The notes under the pieces: generated by a model
Told to the model about the DNA's origin: nothing
Database searches by the model: none
The model's input: the letters and a program-made list of their open reading frames with translations, nothing else
Made by a program: the position numbers and the translations under genes
Shown: positions 9,542-20,095 of the stretch, one piece after another
Layout: each line of letters begins with the position of its first letter
Numbering within the stretch: the first letter of the stretch is position 1
Source of the DNA: Hysterangium stoloniferum
Taxonomy: Eukaryota > Basidiomycota > Agaricomycetes > Hysterangiales > Hysterangiaceae
DNA length: 64,000 nt
Assembly (NCBI GenBank): GCA_015178975.1
Contig: WHVD01000112.1
Span: 1-64,000, forward strand
Direction of reading: 5' to 3'

Positions 9542-10966
9542 ATGGCATCGAGAGTCCGCGATACATCGATGGATATTGAATCTGCTACTGTGATAGGTCT
9601 ACCGACGAATGCGACTTCCTCAATGCCTCAAAATAAACCCTCAGCATCTGATACTACAAGCATTTTGGGATCAATAGGCAGTCTTGAAAAATTGCAAACG
9701 TTAGTAATTATTATTGTAGCTAAGGGTGATGAGCCTCACTTATCTCCTTAGATTTTTGCCTACGGGTACGTGGATGGTACGTCCTTTTATATATCTTCAT
9801 TTTAAAATAACTTTACGCCTTATGTATGCAGGCGTACACCGCTTTACAAACTTGGGCATTCACGATTGGGTTCGTCAATGACCTTCTCTCCCTTACTCGC
9901 TACTCGCCAGCTTATTCACGTCTTCCCGTAGATCGGACGATGCAGTGCCGGCACCTCCCCCACCTTGTAATTCGCACCAGCGAATAGCTCTACTATGTGT
10001 GATCAGTGTCTTGGCTGCTCTTGCCTTCGCTTTATGCTTCGTAAAGCGATTCGTTTATGATCCCACGAAGACTCAAATCATTTATCCACCTCCTGATATT
10101 CTGGAAGTCTCGTCCAGAATTAAAGATCCAGTTACTGAGATATCATTTCCTCACAAGACTAGTCATCACCAAACTTTATGGCCATTTGTCGATGTCCATG
10201 GTGACTTCGTATATAATGAAAAAAAGGGGATCAGAGTGTTTCTATTTAAGCACGATGTTGACGTGTGTGTCAAGAATAATATGCGGCATAATTACACTTG
10301 GCGATCATTATTTCGGCGTGTAAGTGATTTCCAGACTATATAAATACATGCACTAAAAGCCTATCAGCGAGGCACAGCACATTCTGAAACGTTTAACATG
10401 CTCTCTGGTGCCGCCGGACAGACATTCACCGTTGATAATATTGTTGAAGTTGAAATCGACCATGTTGTTACACCAACCCCTGTCTTGAAGCCTCGATGGA
10501 CGCGTATAATACCATTCCCAAATAGGACTAAATCCTATATAGACTTTCATGGTCATGTGTGGGAACATGCATTTGTTAGTCTGCTTGCATTTGGGACGCT
10601 TGCGCTCCTATCGAATCCAGTACGAATCACTCTTACTTCAACAGCGTGTTTTCCCTCACAGAAAGACAGGTTAAAAACTGCTTGTTTCCCCGTTTGGCCG
10701 ATTATGTAGCCTCCTTGATTCAAACCGGCATGCTGATTGTCCTTGGAATCATCAGCGCTGGCTTCCTTCGTGATGGCGCCATAAACTTAGGACAATCCGC
10801 ACTTTGTCCACAGCCTGCTGAAGAAAAGAAGGGTGTCACCCAGAATAGATCTTCTATATCTAGTGGCCGCCCAAATAACCTGTCAAGAGATGATGTACCA
10901 ATCCAGCTCAAAACACTGGTAGATATGGTGGTTTGGATGCGAAGAATCGATCAGATGCACGGTTAA
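9542..10966 (+). CDS. Gene B: novel six-exon membrane protein, paralogue 2
   Basis: Exons 9542-9699, 9752-9776, 9832-9869, 9932-10319, 10368-10619 and 10670-10966 give 385 residues, with intron phases 2-0-2-0-0 as in A and C. It is closest to gene A: same last-exon length (297 bases), near-identical GSIGSLEKLQT end of exon 1, shared membrane segment followed by FVKRFVYD, shared YPPPDILEVS, WPFVDVHGDFVYNE, KPRWTRIIPF, WEHAFVSLLAFGTLALLSNP and LADYVASLIQTGML blocks. Intron 3 uses a TAG acceptor at 9931; the AG at 9945 would break the frame. A donor-like GTTAAGT overlaps the stop, and an acceptor-like site lies at about 10993, so an alternative seventh exon is possible. Function unknown. Confidence 0.82.
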
Positions 10967-11594
10967 GTAACGATAATTTTATGTTTTTCACAGAACTTCA
11001 TGCTATGTCACGGTGTAATGCGGTCACATGGGGTCCATACTAAACTTTTATTTTACACCATCCTGGAACCTATCTGGCTGCGCTTTCCTACTTTACACGC
11101 TATTATATGTGTATGATCACTTGTGGGTGGTTACATGGCCTTTTTGTCTATCAGTGTTTGCGTGGCGTGTTAACACTTCCATCTCCACTCAGAATAACCT
11201 TTTTTATCCCTATCGATATTTTACAATACATGTTGCAAGAATGAAAGTTTTTTTCTCGTCCAACGTCTACACCATTTCAGCCTCAATGAACTATCTAAAG
11301 GCTCAACCCCCTCCTAGTTGACCGGCACCCGAACTTTAGACGGTATATTCTTATAAGTCAAGGTGCCCGAAAGGACCCCTCGAGGCGTTCCATTGCCAAT
11401 ATACGTTGAGGATTCAACATAAATCGAGATATTCAGGCCAATAGGCTACGTGTTGCGCCGCCTATTACTCGCCCTTCTGGTTTGACAGCGGCGCGTGAGC
11501 CTGCCATGGGAGTAAGTCCAACGGTCTCCGAAACCTATGAAAAGAGGAAACTTGTCCTAGTGTCCAGACCTTCCCCTCGATCTCTTTTTGCTTC
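10967..11594. other. Intergenic region between genes B and C
   Basis: It begins with the 3' flank shared with gene A (to about 11040). The rest shows no gene. The upstream block shared by A and B is not recognisable before gene C. Confidence 0.5.
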
Positions 11595-13037
11595 ATGCCC
11601 GACCCCTCGTTAATACCGTCGGCCTCCATGGAGCCTCTTGTTCCGATAGCTACAATTGAGTCGCACCATGAAGATCTCTCTCATGGATCATCTTCACTTG
11701 TAGTAAAACTACACATACCGATGTCGCCATCGGAACTTTTGGAGACTGGGATATCGCTAAGCAAGTCGGGTGGCTTGGCAAAACTACAGACGTGAGTGAT
11801 ATGGAGTTGGACAGTCGATATATGCTCATTATTGGTTGGTTACTACCAGGTATCTTCCGACGGGAACGTGGGTGGTGCGTGCCATTATCTTTGGGCAGTA
11901 TGAGATTGACATGTCCGCAGATATATACTGCACTTCAAACTTGGGCCTTGGCTCTACGGTATGTGACGGAGTGCCACGGCTACGTCGCTGCTCAATGGTT
12001 GATGCTCTTTCAGCCCGAGTGATCCACCGGCGTCACCTAATAGCACATGCAATACGACACAGCGTGCAGCGCTCCTTTTCGTCATCGTCCTTGCATCTAG
12101 TTTTTCATTCCTCACGAGCTTTGTGAAACGCTTCGTCTACGATATGGACGGCGTGCACATTGTGTATCCATCGCCAGATATGTTCGACGTGTCTCAAGAA
12201 ATAGTAGACCCTGTCACACGTATTAAATTTCCTTGTGAAACCACAGCCCACCGCTATTGCTGGCCGTGTGTTGATGATGCCGGCCAGCTGGTGCATGATG
12301 ATCAGCAGAGATTAAAGGTGTTAGTCTTCAAACTCGGTGTGCCCATCCATGTGGACAGAAAGCCCCTGTTTACACGCCTATGGAATGCGTTGTTTCGCGC
12401 CGTGCGTCCTTGTCATCTTTGCTACTCCGAATGAACGGTAAATAAATGTTCATTCCTAGGAGAACAACTCAACGAGCATTACTAGATCGGACGGAACACC
12501 CCCACTTCAATCTCAGCCAGGTGTCATAAGCGAGGGAGGGGTGACATCCATCGATGTCGGTGATGCCACGATTGCCTACACGCCGTCATTGGAACCACGC
12601 TGGAAGCACACTATTTGGGCGTCCAGCTATGCTTATGTGGATCTTCATCGAACTGTGTGGGAACATGCAGCTATCAGCCTGCTTGCATTTATGGCGTTGT
12701 CGATGTTCTCTACTCAAGTACGTTCAGGGCATAGATGATAATTATTAATATACTAAAAATGGATAATTAGGTCAGGACTTGCCTATATCCCGCCTTACCG
12801 GACTACATCAGTTCCATTGTCCAGACAGGCATGCTCATCGTACTTAGTGTTCTTTCCACACTTTACGTCAGCGACCATGCTGTGAGCTTGGGGCAGACAC
12901 CATCGCACTACTTAATATCTTCTCCGGTCTCGAGTTCTGCGTCCACCGGAGACTCTCACGCGCACCTTGACGTGCCACATCATTTGATAGATGTTGTAGA
13001 GATGGTGGTATGGGTTAAATCTCCAAGTACTGCTTAA
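11595..13037 (+). CDS. Gene C: novel six-exon membrane protein, paralogue 3
   Basis: Exons 11595-11791, 11850-11874, 11921-11958, 12014-12401, 12460-12717 and 12771-13037 give 390 residues. Exons 2, 3 and 4 have the same lengths as in gene B (25, 38, 388 bases), and intron phases are 2-0-2-0-0. Sequence identity to A and B is clearly lower, but the landmarks remain: YLPTGTWV, IYTALQTWA, the hydrophobic segment ending in FVKRFVYD, YPSPDMFDVSQEIVDPVTRI, the PRWKHT block, WEHAAISLLAFMAL and LPDYISSIVQTGML. Retention of this structure while the sequence has drifted argues that all three genes encode proteins under constraint. Function unknown. Confidence 0.82.
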
Positions 13038-16000
13038 TGATACCGTCTTGTCTATCGGATATGCATATTGCTGTGCCTCGCGGCGTTCAAAAAGTTAACC
13101 CATGGCTTCTGCACATCGGGGGTCGTGACTTCTGTTCCAGCTAACCGCAATTCAAAACATGAATCAATTAGTCTTTGCTTCCACGCGCCAGTCGCTGACT
13201 CCCGCTGTCATGTTATCATTACAGAATCTGGCAGACTTCCATGCCCTTAGTTTCTCCTATGGATCATGCCAAAATGATCTCTATTCACTTTCACGCTGAA
13301 GGTGTACATATTAAATACATCCTGTTGACTGGGGACGTCAGGGCAGAGGGGGAGTCATGAATGAGTAAGCCTTAGGCGAACTGGAAGCGTTCGGAATCAT
13401 TCAGAATCACTCTCATAATTCATCATTATTCGGGAGAATTTTCATCTTTAAGTGGTTGGTTGGACGCCAGGATAAGAGCCAGTCAAAAACACAGATTTTC
13501 TTCTTCAGTGATGAGATGTGCGGGATACACCATGGGATCATAGACCCTGAACCTCCATGCAGATGAACGCGAGGCCGCACCTGCAAAGATTAAAGAAAGG
13601 CGGAGTCTTGCTTCTGCGGTTGGCGAGTTATCCGGAAGAGCCTTTCCCCCCCCCTGTCCTTGCCTGAATACTGGGCGATGGCTTATCGTGAACTCGGGGT
13701 CCGGTGTCATATGCAGCCTGTCATGTGCTGTGCCTACAACGCTAATTAGCCACAACAAATCGCCACATAGAGTGTAATTCACCGGTCCGGCTCCGCATCC
13801 CGTGCTCGTAGACGATGATTACGCAAACGAGGGATGACAGGGAAGTGCGACGAAGTAATATACAGTGATTCCTCGGTCTTCGGCTGATCACCAACCATCG
13901 ATACCTGTTTCTTTGAGACGTGGCTTCCAGTTTTATCAGGAGTGGCTGGTTTTTGCGTTATGGAGACTGATATGTCTGGATGACGCCATGTAACAGCCGA
14001 GCGTCTTGATCGTTTAATAATATAAAGATGAAGAGATGCGGGGGAGCTCGGGTCCCGAAAGGTGGCCTGTGTGATTTACCCAGCCTGAGGGTGTCGAAGT
14101 AGTGCGAGGGCAAAGCTGTAGCCGTAGAATTTCACGCCTGTCACTGCGGACATTTTTACTTTCTAAACAGCGCTTTCTCTCAGAATTAAACCATCGCGGA
14201 GAAACTGAGGCTCTTTTTCGCCGCGCAGACAGAAAGACAGTGCACCGCCGGCTTCCAAGGTGTGTTATCTTTAAAAGATTCGGACAAAACATATCAACTC
14301 GCCGGTTTGGCCCTGCCCCGTTCGCTCCCTTTCCCGACCGGATATTTTACGTAATGCATCCGCGCCCACCTGATCACACCTAATTACCCGCGCGTCGGCC
14401 TGAGCTGATAACCCCTGCGCATCGCTATAAAGTTAGTGCAGGGCTGGACATGGATTACAGTACAGCGTGACATACCACGCTTTAGAGAGGGGTTGACAAT
14501 GCCATTGGGAATTCTTCTGCGGCTCTGGGTCTAAGATGGGTAAGGGGTTTCGCTCTCCAATTGTCAATAGAGTTTAAAAAACGTTCATTTTATGCAGCGG
14601 GAGCTTGTGCTGTTTTTTTTTAAATAAAAAAAAGATCTGTGTGAGTAATAGATGAGCGGTCTACTACAACATCGGGTGATACATATCTGCACCCCTCCGT
14701 CTCAATATACAGGGAAATAAGACACTTTGTTGGCTGGGGGGTGGGGGGGGGGAGGCCTTGTGTAATCCACGTTGACCAGCTGTCAGCAAAAATCGCCAGG
14801 CATCATATTTCCCACAATATCCAAGCCTGGTGACGATAAGATTGTTCGCATTAGGATGACTTCGCTGGGGACGCTGTGTAATCCAGCATCAAGAATCCAC
14901 CTAGCGCCATTTTCGCCTCCGCCACACTCGCCAAATAAGGCTGTTAGGCTCGCGGGAAATCCCTGAAGACACAGTGATATTTCCTTGTCGCCACATGTGC
15001 TAAAAATTGTCGACTTCCCTTCTTCATTTTGTCCATTTAAAAGTGGCCGGAAGACCCGTTTGTCTTGGAGGCTCGTCACGATGGCCCTTGGTAGCGGTCC
15101 TTCTCACTCGCCACACTTGGCAGACAAGGTCGATGGGGTCAGGCGTTTCTTGAAAAAATGGTGACGTCGTGCTATGGTACTAAAATATGGTCGACCTTCC
15201 TCACCTTATTCTATCTGCCGAAAAGTGGTCGGAAGACCCATTTTGCGATTATGATCTGCCGTGTGTTTGAAAGTCCAAAACGACACTTGAACAGCAATAT
15301 GAAGGCCTCGGACAAAGCATTAAGTATAGTTCACGTGTCCGCGAGGTGATTATTCTACGTACATATGAGCAGGAATGCAGGAATGTATGTGTCCATTTAC
15401 TACTCATCAGACACCGGGTAGGGCATGTTATAATAATAACGGTTGAATGCCCCGATCAATCGCTTCGCTGTGGGAGTGACATCCACATAGGAGTCATTCT
15501 CTTTCCGCAGCAGTGCACATTCACTGGCAAGCGTTGTCAACGTTATTCATAATATCAGCCTGATCGTACACAGGAATCCGCCCTATCACTCTCCCCTACT
15601 CGCTACTTTCACCGGCTTTCTAGTGATAAAAAGGAGTCGGATCCGTGGGAAACAGTTTTCAATGTCCACTTCGAACAAGGAACCTGTTGGCGCGCGCATT
15701 AGAATCACTGCTTCGCTGGGGAAGCTGTGTAATCCAGCTATCAGTAATTCGCCTAGCGATGTTCTTCTCGGGGACTATGTGAGATAAGGCTTAGTTGGAA
15801 CCGTTAGATGAGCAGCTATATTAACTATCTATGTGGGATAACTACAAGTGTGGATCGGCGCGGCCCTACATTAACTAGGGAATTCGACACTGCTGCTTAC
15901 GCCTTCGTCGGGACCGGAAAGTGAATTGCAGAGGCGATAAACCTTTTTGACTGAACCCTGGCGATCCGTCGCCGGGTTTAGCAGGCACTCTCTCCCCCTG

Positions 16001-18572
16001 AGTCCGAATCGGCCCTGTTCACTTCAACACTTGTCGCCTCGCCACAATCGCTAAACGAGGCCGAATTTCTTGAAAAGATGGCACTTGCCATGTAAACACT
16101 ACAATACTTGGCCATTGCAATAGTCCGAATCGAATTAGAAATGTGTCCTTCCCTGCCTTTACTCCATGCGGCAAAAATGCCGATTACCCGTTGTTTCCTT
16201 CGGCACGGGTCGGTCGGAACCGCCGGTCCACCCCAGGCGGTATCGGAGTGTAAAATTTTTGAAAATATCCTCTCGACATCGAGCCTCGGAGTGGACCTTT
16301 TGCGCGCGCGCGACTTCCCCGTTGCTTGAGCAGGCGTGATTATGGCGCTATTCCCACGCCAGACGCACTCCGGACGGGGCTGATTGACGGGGCTGCTTCC
16401 CACACCAGAGTCCGAGTGATGGTGGTGCAGAGGCTGTGGACGTCAGAGAAGTGCGGGGGAGAGGGGCAAATGAATTCCGGATGCACCGAGCGGGGCGCCG
16501 CCACGAGAGAACCATGAGGCCCCGGCCCCTAGGCCGTCAATTACGTATGTGGATATACGTTTGTTTTTGCGTCCGGAGAGGAGCGTGGGTGAGTCGGACG
16601 AGGCTTCCCTGCCGGGTCTGGTGTCATGCCATGGCCCATGGTTCCTGAGACACGACGTGCGTTCTCTTACAATCCATATATGAGTCTTCGAGGCCCGGGT
16701 TGTTCATCCGGAGGATAAGTTAATGAGCCCATAGCTCTTGTCGATGAGGCGGAGTACGTACGTATTTTAAGCGATATCCATCGTCATGGGAGGTAGGTTC
16801 TAGACTTTGGAGCGTAGATAGAGAGTGCTGCCAGTGCCAGTGGGATCGATGTCACAATCAGTATTCGGTGCTTCGAGCGAGAAGGATGCTTATGAATGGG
16901 CGCCAAGGTTAAGATCCGCTGGGGATTGGCGTCGAACATAGATTTGAGTATGTGCTACGTACTTGTCGGCACGCACGGGGATGATGGATGCGCGGGCTGT
17001 ACAGGTCAGGGACGCTGTGGGCACTGTGGCAACCCGTACTTGGTCGGTGTGTGATCGAATGGATTTCTTCTTCGGGTGGGGCGAGGTTATTCCATTCTCA
17101 TCTCCAAGTATGGGAAGCTCAGGGATGGGATGGATGATGATGGGCACCACGACGGCTAGACGAAGGCTAGACTGACGAAACAGGCCGTTGGTAGTTTTGG
17201 GCGATACTTATATGAATTAATTGATGGAATTCATGTGATTGATACCGCGTAGAGAAATATTAATGCGGGGAGGACTGAGAAGCGTTCGAGTTTCTAATTA
17301 CGTAACTGCATAGACTAGGACAAGATTTGGGATATTGCTGCCATTGAGAAAGAGACGGAAGATATCTTTTGCAGGGGTTTCCTAAAGTGCGCACTCGAGT
17401 ATATTTTTATCAGTGGCGACCAGGATGGTGATATGCTTATTGTAATATGTCAACTGCGCGTTTAACCCAGTTACAGCCTGTGCTCTTAACCCAGTCGATG
17501 TTATTTACCTGTCTTGAAGGGTCCTACTTGGCATCAATATCTCGAACCTAATTAATTGTTGTCGTAACGATTGACCTGCTCACTAAAAGTTTATTAAGCA
17601 CTCAGCATTGTTCTCCCCATATGTACCGTATGGTCTCAGGCGTTTTTTCTTTTTTAGTACTAATCTTGGCAAAACTGTCAGCTGGTTAAAAAAAGACTCT
17701 CCTCTGGTTATTTGCGCACATTGACCTCGCGGCGGAAAAATTGCACAGCATTTGGAAATGAAGAGATATGAAGGGAGATCTTATTGAAAGGATCCGAGTA
17801 CTCTGACGATTGGAAATCTCGATTAATATCAGGGATGAAGGAGCGCTTCGTTGCCTGCAAGCAAGGATTTGGCCTGGAAATAGGCATTAAAAAGGCCTTC
17901 CATTGCCAAGGACCCGTGAGGAATCGTGTTTTAGGTGAATTTTGTCTGTGGCTTGACCATCGATGTCGACATTGAGCCGGCGCGAGTTGCGGGCGCTTAT
18001 AAGCTGTCGCTCCCCGCATGTGTTTCTGGAATTGAATGCAGTTCGATTCACAAGTAGCCGGATGTTTTCTCGTGGCTGGCCGTTGCTCGGTGTCATCGGA
18101 GATGCTGTCCAACGTAGATGGCGAGATCCCTCCCAAGTATATGTCGAGATCCTTAAGTAGATGTCCAAATAGATGTCGAGATCCCTCCCAGATAAATACT
18201 CTCTGTCACGTCAAATGATACAAGCCTAGACCAATTTCGAATCAATCTCACTGTGATTCTCGTGAATCCTGGTGATTAATACCTCCTCATGGGGTACTGC
18301 GAGAGTATCCCGATAACAAGAATAAATAAACACGACAATAACAGATATAAACAGAGTAAAAATATACTATCTTAAACCAATAATTTTTAGAGTCACTGCG
18401 GCGTGAGTAACCAGTAAATACGTACTAGGCCTGCGGTCTTCGAATATTGGACACATGCTAAGAGTCCGCTCGTTCTCTTTGTATATAACGTCCTCCGTTC
18501 CTCCTCGTCGTCGCTAACGTCTTCCAAGCACGCTGCTTAGCCTTCGCTCTTTCATGCCAGCTGTCTCAACCA
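13038..18572. other. Gene-poor region of 5.5 kb
   Basis: No convincing gene is visible. Frames of 60-140 codons occur on both strands, but none shows a domain, a splice pattern or a homologue within the window. Faint direct repeats lie at 14856-16205. A G-rich run sits at about 14735-14755. Two copies of a CGAGATCCCTCCCA phrase sit at about 18120-18200. The last 100 bases are pyrimidine-rich with a TATA-like GTATATAACG at about 18481, which probably belongs to the promoter of the next gene. Confidence 0.6.
14856..16205. repeat. Old diverged direct repeats
   Basis: The phrase CTTCGCTGGGG(A)NGCTGTGTAATCCAGC occurs at about 14860 and 15711. A linked group of phrases (a CGCCACANTCGCYAAA-like piece, TTCTTGAAAANATGG, and AAAGTGGYCGGAAGACCC) recurs at about 14920-15060, 15100-15245 and 16030-16190. 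The copies are too diverged to set boundaries. They may be remains of an old non-autonomous transposon. Confidence 0.45.
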
Positions 18573-20062
18573 ATGTCTATCCCTGATAACTCAAAACAGG
18601 ACCCAGCCACGCTTCCCATCTTCCCACCTGAACCCAGCCCAACCTCCTTCACCTTTACCGCCCCCTTCTTCTCAACCCAGCACCAGCAGCCTCCTCAGCC
18701 GTCCTCTTCTTCTTCTATCGATTTATTATCAACTCTCGACAACCAGAATCCGTTCTCTGTCTCCGTCTCCGATTTCACCACTCCCCAAAATGGCCAGCCA
18801 CATGGCCTCCTTAATCCTGCCCCTCCTCCTCCACAGTTCTCCTCCGATTTCCACACCTATAACGACATGCAGGGCGTAGAGTCCAATACTCTTCCACCCA
18901 CCGCCTCAGCAACTTCCTCCGACAGTCAGGTTCCAAAGGCTGTCGTGGTCGACACCTTATTGGACAGGTTCGTCTTTTGCACCCCATTCGAACGCTCCGA
19001 CACATCGTTCTCCACAATCCACATATCACACTTCCTATAGATTTTCTATCTGTGATCTTTTCATATATCTTAATTAATCCATCTGACCATTCGTCATATA
19101 GAATCATGCGCACGACCAAGGACGCGCGTGAGGCCTTTGCTCTAGGCCGCGACCAGGAGGCCAACCAGCGTGTGGCAGAACTCAAGGCTGCCGTAGACCT
19201 CGTCTTTACGTTTGTCTCTCCAAGCGCCAAGTCATCTCCTTCTTCTGCCCTCAATTGCCTCTCCTTTTTGTCCGAATCACAGCGTGTCTCCCCTCCTTCC
19301 GGAGCCACCTCCACCTCTTCGCGCAAATCAAGTCTCAGCGGTTCTCTCCCCCAATTGAAGCCCCCAAACGAAGACGCCTCTCGCAAGCGCTGTGCTTCTG
19401 CCCAGGGCGACCGCGCTTTAAAATCGCTCAAGCTCGAGCCCAAGGATGATCCTTCAGGTTCGCCCCTCAGTTCAGGTTCCAGCACAGCGTCTTCCTCCGC
19501 CGCGTTTGCCCCCATTATGCCCTTGCAACCCTCTAGCAATGTCCCCATCTCTTCCACCGTTCCTGCTGTTATCCCTCAGCCAGTAATACCCCCGCCCTTA
19601 CTCCATTCCCAAACATTCCCAGCCGGGAGTCTGCACACGATGGCCGGCACGCGTTCCCGCCTGCCATCACATATGGACTCTCTTTCGTCGTTTGCTGGTG
19701 GCGCTGCTCCGCGGTCAGATGCCTCGACGAGCAACAGTGTACACGCATCAACCATGGCCCATCAACTAGCAATAATGCAGCAGCAGCACCATCACCATCA
19801 TCCCCTCCCGCACCCTCTCCAGCATGCCCATTCCCACCCGATCACGTCGCATCACGTCTCTAATGTCCATCCTTCATTTAAACTCGGCCCGTCAAAAGCC
19901 CCTATTATCCCGAACGGCAACGCTACCATCATCGCGAACGGACCGGCGCCGCAACCGTCGGGCTGGGGGGCGGACGCGGCGATGATGCCACCACCGCAGG
20001 GCATGTCGTCGTCCCTTTCGCAACAAGCACAACAACAACAACAGCAACAACAACAGCAGCAG

Positions 20063-20095
<33 letters not shown>

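Noticed and set aside
13483..13782. 99-codon minus-strand frame
   Set aside because: No motif, no splice partners and no counterpart in the window.
15978..16403. 141-codon minus-strand frame
   Set aside because: It overlaps the old direct repeats and has no domain; likely chance.
16108..18220. Several overlapping 60-140 codon frames
   Set aside because: They lie on both strands over the same bases and lack any coding signal I could defend.
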